The notes: generated by a model from the letters alone, not told the origin. A stretch of 64,000 nt of DNA from Actinopolymorpha sp. NPDC004070 (GCF_040610475.1 NZ_JBEXMJ010000013.1:124001-188000), one strand, 5' to 3'. Shown: positions 15,962 through 24,682, counted from the stretch's first letter. Numbers and translations: made by a program.

Positions 15962-17956
15962 ATGTATTCGACGACGCAGGGGCTTCCCGGCGCAGGCGGC
16001 AGTGGCGCCGCTGCCCGGTTGAGGGCTGCGGTCGCCATGTTCCGCGCCGGGCTCGACGAGGCCCTGTCCACCCCGACCGGCTGCCTGGAGGCCCGCGAGC
16101 TCGGTGAGCTGATCGGCGAACTGACCGTCGAGGAATCCCGGGCGGCGGCGCTGAAACTGTCCTTGGTTCGCCAGGCCGAGGCCTGCGACATCGCCAAGAC
16201 CACCGGTGCGGCGACCACAGCGGCCTGGCTGCGCAACTCCCAGCGGATGGGGAAGAAGGACTCCTACGCCACCGTCGCGCTCGCTCGGGACCTGGACCGG
16301 ACGGTGACCCTGACCGCGCGGGCTTTCGCTCGGGGTGAGTTGTCGTTCCGGCACGCGCAGGTGATCGCGGGGGCGATCAAGGACCTGCCGAAGTGGGTCA
16401 GCCTCGAACAGTGCGTGGAGGCCGAGGAGTTCCTGCTCGAGGAGTCGAAGCGGCGTAACCCCGACGACGTGCGCCTGCTGGGCCGGGCGTTGCTGCACTA
16501 CCTGGCGCCGGAGGAATGCGAACGCCGGCTGGGCAAGGAACTCGACGATGCCGAACGCGCCGCAGAACGCTCCCGTTCCCTGAAGTACGTGCCGAACGGT
16601 GTTCCGGGGTCGGAGACGGTGGTGATCAAGCTGCCGGTGCTGGAGATGGAAGTCCTCCGCAAGCTGGTCGAAGCGCTGGTCGCCCGCGAGAACAACGGCT
16701 CTGGCCCCGACGACCGTCCGCTGGACCAGAAACGCGGCGACGCGTTCGTCGAACTCCTCACCCAGTGGGCGCAGCACCAGGCCTCACCCAACCGCGGCCG
16801 GGGACGCGACTGCGTCACCGTCCTGATCGATCTGCACAACCTGATGAACGGCGTCGGGTACGGCACCATCGACGACCTCAACCCCGTCCGCCCCATGCCG
16901 TGCGGCTGCCAGACCCCCGACGCCCAACGCCAAGCCCAACGAAAGACCAACCGCCAGGCCAAGGGCCAGCCCCAGGACGAGAACACCAAACGCACCAAGA
17001 GTTCTGAGCCGGGACAGCCCCGGTCGGGAGAGCCCGGGGCGGGCACGAGCCGCAGCGACACCGTAGAGGCCGAGCCCGCCAGCTCCACGCCCAGCACGCA
17101 GACCGACGACACCAATGGCTCCGGGGAGGCCGAGCCGAGCGACAACGCCGAGCCGAGCGACAGCGCCGGTGTGAGCACCAATGACACCGCGGAAGCCGCG
17201 TCGCAACCCGATGTTGACGCAGAGATCGTTGACCCGGATCCGACGGACGGCCCTGGCGAGACAGCCCCGCCGGCCGACCCCGGCAACCCGTACCCGGCGG
17301 CTGATCGGGGCGAGACGACAGACCTGCGCGAGACCAGCGGGGCAACCACCGCCGAAACCGACCCGGAAGCCGAAAGGGAAGCTGGAACGGGACCCGGGTC
17401 TGATCCGGAAACCGATACCGGACCCGAGGACTGGAGTCCCGGGACGCAGGACGACGCCGAGCCCGAATTCGAGCAGGGTGCGGCGGGGCCGGAGGCTGCC
17501 ATCGACCCGCACGACGGCTGCAGCAAATGCGGCGGTGGCGGATCAGCTCGGATCTCCGGTCTCCGCGGGCAGCCGCTGTCCGTTGCCACGATTCGGCGGA
17601 TGGCGTGCGACGCGAACATCATCCCCGTCGTCCTCGGCGGCAACGGCGAAGTCCTCGACGTCGGCATGGCCGACCGCTTCTTCACCGAAGCACAACGCCG
17701 CGCCCTCGCCGTCCGCGACGGCAGCCACTGCCACTTCCCCGAATGCCAAGTCCCCGAACGCCGCTGCATCGCCCACCACATGAACCCCTGGGACGACTTC
17801 GGGCCAACCGACCTCGACAACGGAGTCCTCCTGTGCAAAACCCACCACACCTTCGTCCACCACAAGGGCTGGATCGTGCGCATGGGCGCACACGGCCACC
17901 CCGAGTACATCCCGCCGGAATGGGTGGACCCGCAGCAGAGGGTGCAACGACCATGA
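15962..17956 (+). CDS. DUF222 / 13E12-repeat family HNH endonuclease
   Basis: A 664-residue member of the actinobacterial DUF222-HNH family. The helical DUF222 region fills about residues 20-300 (RAFARGELSFRHAQVIAGAI is characteristic). The C-terminal HNH nuclease domain (about 585-645) has the Cys/His pattern DGSHCHFPECQVPERRCIAHHMNPW followed by NGVLLCKTHHTFVHHKGW. Between them, about 315-520, lies a long acidic Pro/Ser/Thr/Glu-rich insert that is low complexity and longer than usual. A SKCGGGG motif precedes the HNH part. These genes occur in many scattered copies in actinomycetes and are thought to be mobile or phage-related; the biological role is not established. DnaA-box-like sequences lie upstream. 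Confidence 0.9.
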   Translation: MYSTTQGLPGAGGSGAAARLRAAVAMFRAGLDEALSTPTGCLEARELGELIGELTVEESRAAALKLSLVRQAEACDIAKTTGAATTAAWLRNSQRMGKKDSYATVALARDLDRTVTLTARAFARGELSFRHAQVIAGAIKDLPKWVSLEQCVEAEEFLLEESKRRNPDDVRLLGRALLHYLAPEECERRLGKELDDAERAAERSRSLKYVPNGVPGSETVVIKLPVLEMEVLRKLVEALVARENNGSGPDDRPLDQKRGDAFVELLTQWAQHQASPNRGRGRDCVTVLIDLHNLMNGVGYGTIDDLNPVRPMPCGCQTPDAQRQAQRKTNRQAKGQPQDENTKRTKSSEPGQPRSGEPGAGTSRSDTVEAEPASSTPSTQTDDTNGSGEAEPSDNAEPSDSAGVSTNDTAEAASQPDVDAEIVDPDPTDGPGETAPPADPGNPYPAADRGETTDLRETSGATTAETDPEAEREAGTGPGSDPETDTGPEDWSPGTQDDAEPEFEQGAAGPEAAIDPHDGCSKCGGGGSARISGLRGQPLSVATIRRMACDANIIPVVLGGNGEVLDVGMADRFFTEAQRRALAVRDGSHCHFPECQVPERRCIAHHMNPWDDFGPTDLDNGVLLCKTHHTFVHHKGWIVRMGAHGHPEYIPPEWVDPQQRVQRP

Positions 17957-18043
17957 CAGCCGCACCGGGCATGCCGGACCGCCGCCCCGAAACTTCCGAG
18001 ATCAGGACGCCGATCGTCCGGGACGGTCCGTACCATCCAGGCC

Positions 18044-18400
18044 ATGGCTATCGCACGCTTTCCCAGCATCGTCATCGACTGCCCAGACCCGGACGCCCTC
18101 GCCACCTTCTACGGCAAGCTGCTGGACTGGAAGGTCGACATCTCCGCCGACTGGGCCGATGTTCGCGCCGACTACGGCCAATGCATCTCGTTCCAGCAGG
18201 TGGATCCCTACACTCCGCCGGTGTGGCCGGCCCAGGAGGTGCCCCAGCAGATGCATCTCGACGTGATCGTGGACGACCTCGACTCCGCCGAGACGGCCGT
18301 CCTCGCTCTCGGCGCCACCAAGCACGATCACCAGCCCGGCACGACCTTCCGGGTGTTCCTCGACCCGGCCGGACATCCGTTCTGCCTCTGCGTGAACTGA
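18044..18400 (+). CDS. VOC (glyoxalase/bleomycin-resistance fold) protein
   Basis: A small 118-residue vicinal-oxygen-chelate protein. IVIDCPDPDALATFYGKLLDWKV is the first beta-alpha-beta unit of the fold; HLDVIVDDLDSAE and FRVFLDPAGHPFCLCV give the second, with a possible metal His in QQMHLDV and a Cys/His region at the end. Such proteins of the glyoxalase-like subgroup are widespread in actinomycetes without known substrates. No operon partner is obvious. Confidence 0.85.
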   Translation: MAIARFPSIVIDCPDPDALATFYGKLLDWKVDISADWADVRADYGQCISFQQVDPYTPPVWPAQEVPQQMHLDVIVDDLDSAETAVLALGATKHDHQPGTTFRVFLDPAGHPFCLCVN

Positions 18401-18450
18401 ACCACCCTCACGCGTCACCCGGGGCGCTGCCCCTGTGCCAACATGCCTCC

Positions 18451-18744
18451 ATGAGCGGTGACACCGACATCGAGGTGAGTGCGCTGGCGATCAACGTCAC
18501 GGTCCCCGGAGCACTGCGCTGGACGGACACCCGGCGCGGTGAGGAGTTCACGCTGACCACCCTCAACGTTCGTCTCCTCCCCAGCGGGCACCTCGCCGCG
18601 AAGGCCTACGGCCGCCCCACCGCCGGCGGCCGGGGCAACTACGTGTCGTTCTCCGTCCCCGACCGGCCGGAGCTGGCGAAGCTGATCGCCGAGGCTGCCG
18701 ACCGTGCCGGTTCGATGTGGGCCGCACACCAGGGCCTTCGCTGA
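18451..18744 (+). CDS. Small conserved-looking protein of unknown function
   Basis: A 97-residue product, starting at MSGDTDIEVSALAINVTVPG. It has an alternating beta-type pattern, no signal peptide and no membrane segment. A 50-nt gap separates it from the VOC gene. High third-position GC and continuity of the frame support it as coding. I do not recognise the family. Confidence 0.55.
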   Translation: MSGDTDIEVSALAINVTVPGALRWTDTRRGEEFTLTTLNVRLLPSGHLAAKAYGRPTAGGRGNYVSFSVPDRPELAKLIAEAADRAGSMWAAHQGLR

Positions 18745-18784
18745 CCGGCCCTTCGAACTGCGACGAGTCAGGCGACGGGCCGTA

Positions 18785-19066
18785 TCACTGGGCTGGTCGT
18801 CCCCCGGCACGCTCCCACTGCGCGTCGTCCCACTCGACGTACTCGAGCTGGACGTCGCCGGGCAGTCTGGCCGTCAGGTTTCTGCCGGTGGGGACCTGCT
18901 CCGGGCCGCACACGATCTGTGCTCCGGCTTCGTCAAGAAAGGCTTGACATCTGCCGCCCGACGACTGCGGCACGGGCCGGTCAGACCCAGCCTCGGGCGC
19001 TGAGTTCGTCCAGCCAGCGGCCGTACGCCTCACCGAACCGTTCGACCGCCGCGCGCCGGGGCGCAT
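18785..19066 (-). other. Possible small or decayed coding segment
   Basis: On the minus strand the frame ending at 18785 encodes a plausible segment, FLDEAGAQIVCGPEQVPTG then LPGDVQLEYVEWDDAQWERA, with GC-rich third positions over its last 50 codons. The upstream part overlaps the 3' end of the FGGY kinase in another frame, and no good start or ribosome site is seen. It may be a remnant of a truncated gene or a short gene starting within the kinase. No function is offered. Confidence 0.25.
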
Positions 19067-20444
19067 GACGCACGCGTTCGCTGACCATTGCGGCGGCCGC
19101 GCCGGCCAGCGAGCCGTGGGCCGGTGAGGCTGCCACGACCGCCATCCCGAACGCGCCGTCGGTCACTTCCGGCACCACGATCTCGCGGTCCAGGACGTCC
19201 GCGTGCAGCCTCGGCCAGTACGAGCTTCGCGCGCCGCCGCCGGTCAGGGTGACCACGGGGCCGACCGACGCACCCAGATGCTGTACGTGCTCCAGGCAGA
19301 GCCGCTCCACGAACGTCACGCCCTGCAGGTAGGCCGCGTAGCGCTCCGCCGGACCCGATGCGGCGCCGGTCAGGAATCCGGTCGCGTCAGGTCGGCTGAT
19401 CGGGAAGCGTTCTCCCTTGCCCACGAGGGGATACGCCAGCGAGGCCGCCGGCTCGAACGCCTCCGCCGCCGCGTCCAGCGCCTCGAGGTCGGCGTCGGGG
19501 AACTCCCGCGCCAGCACGCCCGCGCCCGCACTGGACGCACCGCCAGGCCACCAGCCGCCGTCCGGACCGCGGTGGGAGTAGACCGCGCCGCTCGGGTCGT
19601 GCACCGGCTCGGTGGTCGTGCCCTTGAGGACCAGCGTGGTGCCCAGCACGAAGTTCCACGCACCCGGGGCCAGCGCGCCGGACGCGACCTGGGCCGCACA
19701 CCCGTCGGTGAGGCCGGCGAGGATCGGCGTTCCCGCGGGGATGCCGGTGACGTCGGCCGCCCGGGCGCCCACCACGCCGATCGGTGTGCCGGGCGCGACC
19801 ACCGGTGGGAGCCGTTTGGCGGACAACCCGTGCCGATCGAGCACGCCGTACGGCCAGTCGGTGCGCACCAGGTCCACGCCGCTCTTCAGGGCATGGCTCC
19901 AGTCGGTGGCAACCGCCGATCCGGCGAGACGTGCGGTCACCACGTCGACCTGGTGGGCCAGCCGCGCGGACTCCGGCACGTCGTACTCCGCCTGCAACCA
20001 CAGCGCCTTCGCCAACCCCCACGACGCCTGCGGCCGCGCGCCCGCCGCCGCCCATCCCGGCGCCGGGTCCTCGGCCAGCCGGGCGGCCTGGTCCCCGGCC
20101 CGCCCGTCGTCGTACATCAGCGCGGGCGTCACCGGGCGGGCCGGGTCGCCCGGCACCTCCTCGACGAACAACACCGTCCCGGACGTACTGCACACCGCCA
20201 GGCCCTCCACCGGCCGACCGGTGACCTGCCCGGCCACTTCGCCCGCGGCGCGTACGAACGCCGACCACCACTCCTGCGGGTCCTGTTCGTGACGGCCGCC
20301 GTCGCGGACGCTGTGCAGCGGCGCGGTGGCCTTCGCCACCACCGAGCCGGTCGCCGTCGAGGCGATCACACGAACGCCCTGGGTGCCGAGGTCGACGCCG
20401 AACCACACCGGCTCGCGCGCAGTGCCACCACCGTGATCGGTCAT
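18981..20444 (-). CDS. FGGY-family carbohydrate kinase (xylulokinase-like)
   Basis: The third FGGY kinase in the window, 487 residues. Phosphate motif WFGVDLGTQGVRVIAS lies at about 13-28 and the C-terminal FGGY region includes VTLTGGGARSSYWPRLHADV. ATG 20444 is used; a short GGAG lies just upstream. It stands alone between the small unknown gene and the mutase, with a 90-nt gap to the latter, so context does not reveal the substrate. Sequence features differ from both kinases in the polyol region, so it is a separate paralog. Confidence 0.87.
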   Translation of the reverse strand: MTDHGGGTAREPVWFGVDLGTQGVRVIASTATGSVVAKATAPLHSVRDGGRHEQDPQEWWSAFVRAAGEVAGQVTGRPVEGLAVCSTSGTVLFVEEVPGDPARPVTPALMYDDGRAGDQAARLAEDPAPGWAAAGARPQASWGLAKALWLQAEYDVPESARLAHQVDVVTARLAGSAVATDWSHALKSGVDLVRTDWPYGVLDRHGLSAKRLPPVVAPGTPIGVVGARAADVTGIPAGTPILAGLTDGCAAQVASGALAPGAWNFVLGTTLVLKGTTTEPVHDPSGAVYSHRGPDGGWWPGGASSAGAGVLAREFPDADLEALDAAAEAFEPAASLAYPLVGKGERFPISRPDATGFLTGAASGPAERYAAYLQGVTFVERLCLEHVQHLGASVGPVVTLTGGGARSSYWPRLHADVLDREIVVPEVTDGAFGMAVVAASPAHGSLAGAAAAMVSERVRHAPRRAAVERFGEAYGRWLDELSARGWV

Positions 20445-20534
20445 GGCTCCATCACACCGACGCAGGCGTGGCCCGTCAAACCCGTCCGGTCCGTTCGCGG
20501 CCGGCCTTCCAGAAGCAGTCCGCCACCATTCTCG

Positions 20535-22265
20535 TCAGAACCTCGCCGGCTCGCGGTAGTCGCCCCACTCCTCCTTGAGTACGCCGCAGATCTCGCCCAG
20601 CGTCGCCTCTGCCCGGGCCGCGGCCAGGATCACCGGCACCATGTTCTGCTCGGTGCGGGCGACCTCGGCCAGCTTCCGCAGCGCGGCGTCAACCTCGGCT
20701 TGCGAACGGGACCGCCGCCGCTCACCCAGCGCGCGATTCTGCTCGGCCTCGACCTCGTGGCTCACCCGGAGAATCTTCACCGGACCGCTGACGGTACTCG
20801 TGTGCGCGTTGACCCCGACGATCTTCTTCTCACCGCGTTCCAGCGCCTGCTGGTACTCGAACGCCGCCTCGGCGATCTCCCCGGTGAAGTACCCGTCGTC
20901 GATGCCGCGCAGCAGCCCCGCGGTGATGGTGCCGTCGTCGCTCAGCTCCCTGATGCGGGCGAACACCTCCTCCGCCTCCGACTCCATCCGGTCGGTCAGC
21001 GCCTCGACGTACCACGAACCACCCAGCGGGTCGGCGACGTTGGCGACGCCGGTCTCCTCCAGCAGCACCTGCTGGGTACGCAGCGCCACCTCGGCGGACT
21101 GCTCCGACGGCAGGGCCAGCGTCTCGTCGAACGCGTTCGTGTGCAGGGAGTTCGTCCCGCCGAGCACGGCCGCGAGCGCCTCCACCGCGGTCCGGACGAC
21201 GTTGTTGTACGGCTGCTGCGCGGTGAGCGAGACGCCGGCGGTCTGGGTGTGGAACCGCAGCCAGGCCGCCCGGTCGGTCTTCGCGCCGTACACCTCGCGC
21301 ATCCACCGCGCCCAGATCCGCCGGGCGGCACGGAACTTCGCGATCTCCTCGAAGAAGTCCAGGTGGCTGTCGAAGAAGAACGACAGACCGGGTGCGAACA
21401 CGTCGACGTCCAGCCCCCGCGACAGGCCCAGCTCCACGTAGGCGAACCCGTCCGCCAGCGTGTAGGCCAGCTCCTGCGCGGCGGTCGAGCCTGCCTCGCG
21501 GATGTGGTAGCCGGACACCGACAGCGGCTTGTACGCCGGGATCTCCTTGGAGCAGAACTCCATCAGGTCACCGATCAGCCGCAGGTGTGGTTGCGGCGCG
21601 AACAGCCACTCCTTCTGCGCGATGTACTCCTTGAAGATGTCGGTCTGCAGCGTGCCGTTGAGAGTGGAGATGTCCACGCCCTGGCGTTCGGCCGCGACGA
21701 GGTACATGCAGAAGATCGGGATGGCCGGGCCGGAGATCGTCATCGACGTGCTGACCTCGCCCAGCGGAATGCCCTGGAACAGCACGTCCATGTCGGCGGC
21801 GGAGTCGATCGCCACGCCGCAGTGGCCCACCTCGCCGAGCGACCGCGGGTCGTCGGAGTCGCGGCCCATCAGCGTCGGCATGTCGAACGCCACAGACAGC
21901 CCGCCACCCCCGGCCGCGAGGATCATGCGGTAGCGCTCGTTTGTCTGCTCGGCGTTGCCGAAGCCGGCGAACTGCCGGATCGTCCAGGTGCGACCGCGGT
22001 AGCCGGTGGGATACAGGCCGCGGGTGAAGGGGTACTCACCGGGCCAGCCGATCCGCTCGAACCGGGGGTCGTCCACGTCCGGCGGCGGCCCGTAGACCGG
22101 GTCCACCTCCGTTCCGGAGAGTGTCGTACGCCGTGCCCGGTCGTGCCGGTCGCGCGTTTCGCCGCTCTCGCCCGGCTTGGCCTCATCCGACCTGCCCCGC
22201 CCGGTCGCCGCGTCGTAACGCTGCTGCCAGCGGCGCCTGCCCGCCTCGATGTCTTCGGCCCGCAT
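20535..22265 (-). CDS. icmA: B12-dependent acyl-CoA mutase large subunit, isobutyryl-CoA mutase type
   Basis: A 576-residue catalytic subunit of an adenosylcobalamin-dependent acyl-CoA mutase, with the TIM-barrel domain but no C-terminal cobalamin-binding domain, which must come from a separate small subunit not in this window. Two residues discriminate substrates in the family: Phe99 in WTIRQFAGF (Tyr in methylmalonyl-CoA mutase) and Gln217 in KEYIAQKEW (Arg in methylmalonyl-CoA mutase). Phe and Gln together match isobutyryl-CoA mutase (n-butyryl/isobutyryl interconversion). The catalytic His254 in SGYHIREAG is conserved. ATG 22265 has GGGAGGA upstream, and a palindromic operator lies 48 nt before the start. 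The marR gene upstream is a likely regulator, while MeaB, thiolase and epimerase genes nearby are functional partners. Confidence 0.85.
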   Translation of the reverse strand: MRAEDIEAGRRRWQQRYDAATGRGRSDEAKPGESGETRDRHDRARRTTLSGTEVDPVYGPPPDVDDPRFERIGWPGEYPFTRGLYPTGYRGRTWTIRQFAGFGNAEQTNERYRMILAAGGGGLSVAFDMPTLMGRDSDDPRSLGEVGHCGVAIDSAADMDVLFQGIPLGEVSTSMTISGPAIPIFCMYLVAAERQGVDISTLNGTLQTDIFKEYIAQKEWLFAPQPHLRLIGDLMEFCSKEIPAYKPLSVSGYHIREAGSTAAQELAYTLADGFAYVELGLSRGLDVDVFAPGLSFFFDSHLDFFEEIAKFRAARRIWARWMREVYGAKTDRAAWLRFHTQTAGVSLTAQQPYNNVVRTAVEALAAVLGGTNSLHTNAFDETLALPSEQSAEVALRTQQVLLEETGVANVADPLGGSWYVEALTDRMESEAEEVFARIRELSDDGTITAGLLRGIDDGYFTGEIAEAAFEYQQALERGEKKIVGVNAHTSTVSGPVKILRVSHEVEAEQNRALGERRRSRSQAEVDAALRKLAEVARTEQNMVPVILAAARAEATLGEICGVLKEEWGDYREPARF

Positions 22266-22312
22266 AGGTCCTCCCGACTGACGTGGCCGCCCTCGTGAGG
22301 CGCCACTGCCAC

Positions 22313-22334
22313 GATAGTAGGATGTCCAACTATC
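22313..22334. promoter_or_regulatory. Candidate MarR operator: 22-bp palindrome upstream of the mutase
   Basis: GATAGTAGGATGTCCAACTATC is an inverted repeat with arms GATAGT/ACTATC and an inner GGA/TCC pair. It lies 48-69 nt before the mutase ATG and 115 nt downstream of the marR stop. Read on the minus strand it contains TACTAT, a plausible -10 hexamer, so a bound repressor would block transcription. Confidence 0.55.
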
Positions 22335-22419
22335 CGCAGCCGGTAAGGGGTTCGGGCGGTTTCGCCCCTGCCGCTCAGACGGGGCCAGCGGCCCTGACGG
22401 AGCGGGGTGAACGGAGCAG

Positions 22420-22442
22420 GAGGCCGCCTCGGAGACGGCCTC
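22420..22442 (-). terminator. Hairpin downstream of marR
   Basis: Arms GAGGCCG (22420-22426) and CGGCCTC (22436-22442) with a 9-nt loop begin 7 nt after the marR stop on the minus strand. No T-run follows. Confidence 0.45.
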
Positions 22443-22448
22443 AGAGGC

Positions 22449-22964
22449 TCAGGTAAGGAAGTCGCCGGCCTCGCGGCGTACCTGGGTGAGCAGTTCGTGC
22501 ACCGTGGCCAAACTGTCGTCGTCGAGCGCGTCGAACCCGAACCTCATCCCCACCAGGTCCTTGGTGGTCTGCTTGACCACCTCGCGCCCCTCGTCGGTCA
22601 CCTCGGCCAGTACCCCGCGCCCGTCCTCCGGGTGGGGAGTACGCCGGACCAACCCGTCACGCTCGAGCCGCCGGACGATCGAGGTCACCGAGGTGGGATG
22701 CACCTGGAGGCGTTCGCCCATCTTTCCCAGCGGCAGGGCGCCGGTACGGGTGAACGTCAACAGCACCAGCGCCTCGTACCTCGCGAAGGTCAGGTCGTAG
22801 CGCCGCAGGATCTCGTCCAGTCGTGAGAGCACGATCTGCTGGACCCGCATCAGCGAGGTGACCGCCCGCATCGGCTCGACAGCCGCGTCCGCGCCGAAGT
22901 GGTGTGCCCACTGACGTGCCGCCTCCTGGACGGGGTCGAACGGTAGGGGCCGCCTCTTCGCCAT
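22449..22964 (-). CDS. MarR-family transcriptional regulator
   Basis: A 171-residue winged-helix regulator. The HTH and wing are clear: LGKMGERLQVHPTSVTSIVRRLERDGLVRRTPHPEDGR is split by the usual recognition helix, and the RRTPHPEDGR wing is typical. A long N-terminal helix region precedes it. The ATG at 22964 has no ribosome site and may be read from a leaderless or near-leaderless transcript. It lies upstream of the acyl-CoA mutase on the same strand, with a palindrome between them, suggesting control of the mutase gene in response to an acyl-CoA or fatty acid ligand. The ligand is unknown. Confidence 0.9.
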   Translation of the reverse strand: MAKRRPLPFDPVQEAARQWAHHFGADAAVEPMRAVTSLMRVQQIVLSRLDEILRRYDLTFARYEALVLLTFTRTGALPLGKMGERLQVHPTSVTSIVRRLERDGLVRRTPHPEDGRGVLAEVTDEGREVVKQTTKDLVGMRFGFDALDDDSLATVHELLTQVRREAGDFLT

Positions 22965-23100
22965 GCAAAGGAACGTAACAGGCGGCCCGCGCGGCCTCTG
23001 GAACCGGTCCGGACCTGAGCGGCCCGGCGGAGTCCTTCGGCGACGTCTGCCACCGGCGAGCCCGAACCCGTACGGCAGGGTCGGCCCAGAGGTCCGCCCA

Positions 23101-23138
23101 CGAGTATGGCCAGGAGATCACGAGTATGGCCAGGAGAT
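23101..23138. repeat. 20-bp tandem repeat, two copies
   Basis: The 18-bp sequence CGAGTATGGCCAGGAGAT occurs at 23101-23118 and 23121-23138, in the 212-nt gap between the PAP2 gene stop (23177) and the marR start (22964). It would be transcribed in the 3' untranslated region of the PAP2 gene. Confidence 0.85.
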
Positions 23139-23176
23139 ACGGCCCCGAGATCCTGCCCTGCGGTCTGGCGACGACG

Positions 23177-24250
23177 CTAGTCGGGGCGGGACGTGCTGGA
23201 GGTCCCGGCCTCGGCGGGATCGGTGCGCTCGTCGGAACGCACGCTCCCCCGGCGTTCGGGCCGGACATCCGGCCGGGCGTCGGCTCGCGGGCCGACATCG
23301 CGTCGGACCCCGTTGGGCACGTCGCGGCCCGCCTCAGGTCGCACATCAGGCCGGGCATCCGGCCCGGCGTCGGACAGGCGCGGATCGGTGCTGCCGGCGT
23401 GCACCCGTCGCGCCACCGCCTTCGCGGGAGGGACGACTCGCGGCCGGATCAACGCGACCGTCCACTCGACCGCCACCCAGGTCGGGCCGGCCAGCCGGCG
23501 CAGCCATCGGCGCACTTCGTTCCAGTGCAGGTCGGCCAGCAACGACACCTGCAGCACCGCGCCGCCGACCATCGTCCCGGCGATCAGGTCGCTGAACCAG
23601 TGCGTGTGCCGGTAGACCGAGATCACCGTCATCAGTACCTCGGCCGCCGCGACCAGTCCGATCAGCAGCCACCGCCGGAGCCTGCTGACGTTGCCGTACC
23701 GCACCAGCAGCGCCACGATCAGCCCGTAGACGAAGATCACGTTGGCGGTGTGGCCCGAGGGGAAGAGCACGTTGTCGCCGCTGAACAACGCCGGCCCGCC
23801 GGTACGCGGACTCTCCCGGCCGCTGGCGAGCTTGACGACGCCGATGGTGAAGTTCAACCCGAGGGTGGCGCCCACCGCGATGACCAGCGGGCGGATGCTG
23901 CGGATGCGTCGACTGAGGTAGTACGCCACGCCGAACAGCAACGGCAGACAGATGAGCCGCTGCCCGATCCGGTCGACCTTGTCGGCGTAGGAGTACTCGT
24001 ACGGGCCCTTGAACTTCCAGATGTGGGCGACGACCTCGTCCAGCCGGAGCAGAGGCCCCCCGCGCGCAAGGTCGAGCAGGATGGCCACGACGCCGACGAG
24101 CAGCACGGCCGCCAGCACCGGAAAGCGCGGAACCGGGCGGACGACCTCGTCGCGGGACGGGGGTGTGGTGAGCTCGGCGTCCGGGGACTCCTCGCGACTC
24201 GGCTCGTCGCGGCGGGACTCACGGTGCGGCTCGGAGACTCGGCCATGCAT
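23177..24250 (-). CDS. PAP2-family membrane phosphatase with Arg/Pro/Asp-rich tail
   Basis: An integral membrane phosphatase (357 residues) of the PAP2 superfamily, likely acting on undecaprenyl diphosphate or phosphatidic-acid-type lipids. Five to six membrane helices are predicted. The family motifs are KLASGRESPR (loose C1), FPSGHT (C2) and SVYRHTHWFSD (C3, with the catalytic Arg/His/Asp). The C-terminal ~70 residues are a repetitive Asp/Arg/Pro tail (DARPDVRPE type) that is not part of the fold. Start ATG 24250 has AGGAG about 11 nt upstream. The first ~40 residues are charged and cytoplasmic. Confidence 0.87.
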   Translation of the reverse strand: MHGRVSEPHRESRRDEPSREESPDAELTTPPSRDEVVRPVPRFPVLAAVLLVGVVAILLDLARGGPLLRLDEVVAHIWKFKGPYEYSYADKVDRIGQRLICLPLLFGVAYYLSRRIRSIRPLVIAVGATLGLNFTIGVVKLASGRESPRTGGPALFSGDNVLFPSGHTANVIFVYGLIVALLVRYGNVSRLRRWLLIGLVAAAEVLMTVISVYRHTHWFSDLIAGTMVGGAVLQVSLLADLHWNEVRRWLRRLAGPTWVAVEWTVALIRPRVVPPAKAVARRVHAGSTDPRLSDAGPDARPDVRPEAGRDVPNGVRRDVGPRADARPDVRPERRGSVRSDERTDPAEAGTSSTSRPD

Positions 24251-24682
24251 CGACCAGCCGGCTCCTCTCGGTGCGGGTGGATATCGGCGGGAACCGGGGG
24301 TGGTGATGTGCCGATACCCAAGTGCCAGGTGGCACCCAGTCAGTCAACCTGACGATAGACGAGTGGTGACGGATGGTGGTTCCGCCGTGAGTGTTGACCA
24401 CTGAGCGTTATCTCATCATTCATCCACCCGTCGCGATGACCTCGCGAGCATACCCATCTCGCCTGGGAGTTACCGGATCGGCGAGCGGGGCGCGATGCGC
24501 GAACACGGCGGGCGCACGAGCGGCCACGCCGGCGGAAGTTCAGCAGGTGCTGCGAGCCGGTGCGCCTGAAGACCGGATCCCGGAAGGGAGGCTCGGAAAG
24601 GCGGTCCGGAGAGGCAGGTCCCGAGGATGGGGACCGAAGGGAGCCGGCGCGGCGTTCGGTCGGCGGAACGCCGGCGCGGCCC
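24251..24682. other. 432-nt gap: leader of the PAP2 gene and tail of the PH-domain gene
   Basis: No gene is supported here. The only structured element I see is the 14-bp inverted repeat GTGCCA-GG-TGGCAC at 24322-24335, 72-85 nt upstream of the PAP2 start, a candidate operator or hairpin. Base composition around 24400-24430 is less GC-rich, consistent with a promoter region, but no convincing -35/-10 pair with normal spacing was found. Confidence 0.4.

Noticed and set aside
20535..22265. Methylmalonyl-CoA mutase (mutB)
   Set aside because: Tyr and Arg that hold the free carboxylate are replaced by Phe and Gln, and no cobalamin domain is fused.
19203..22298. A 1031-codon open frame on the plus strand across the kinase and mutase genes
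   Set aside because: It is the high-GC shadow of two clearly recognisable minus-strand genes; its product is Arg/Pro/His-rich without any domain.
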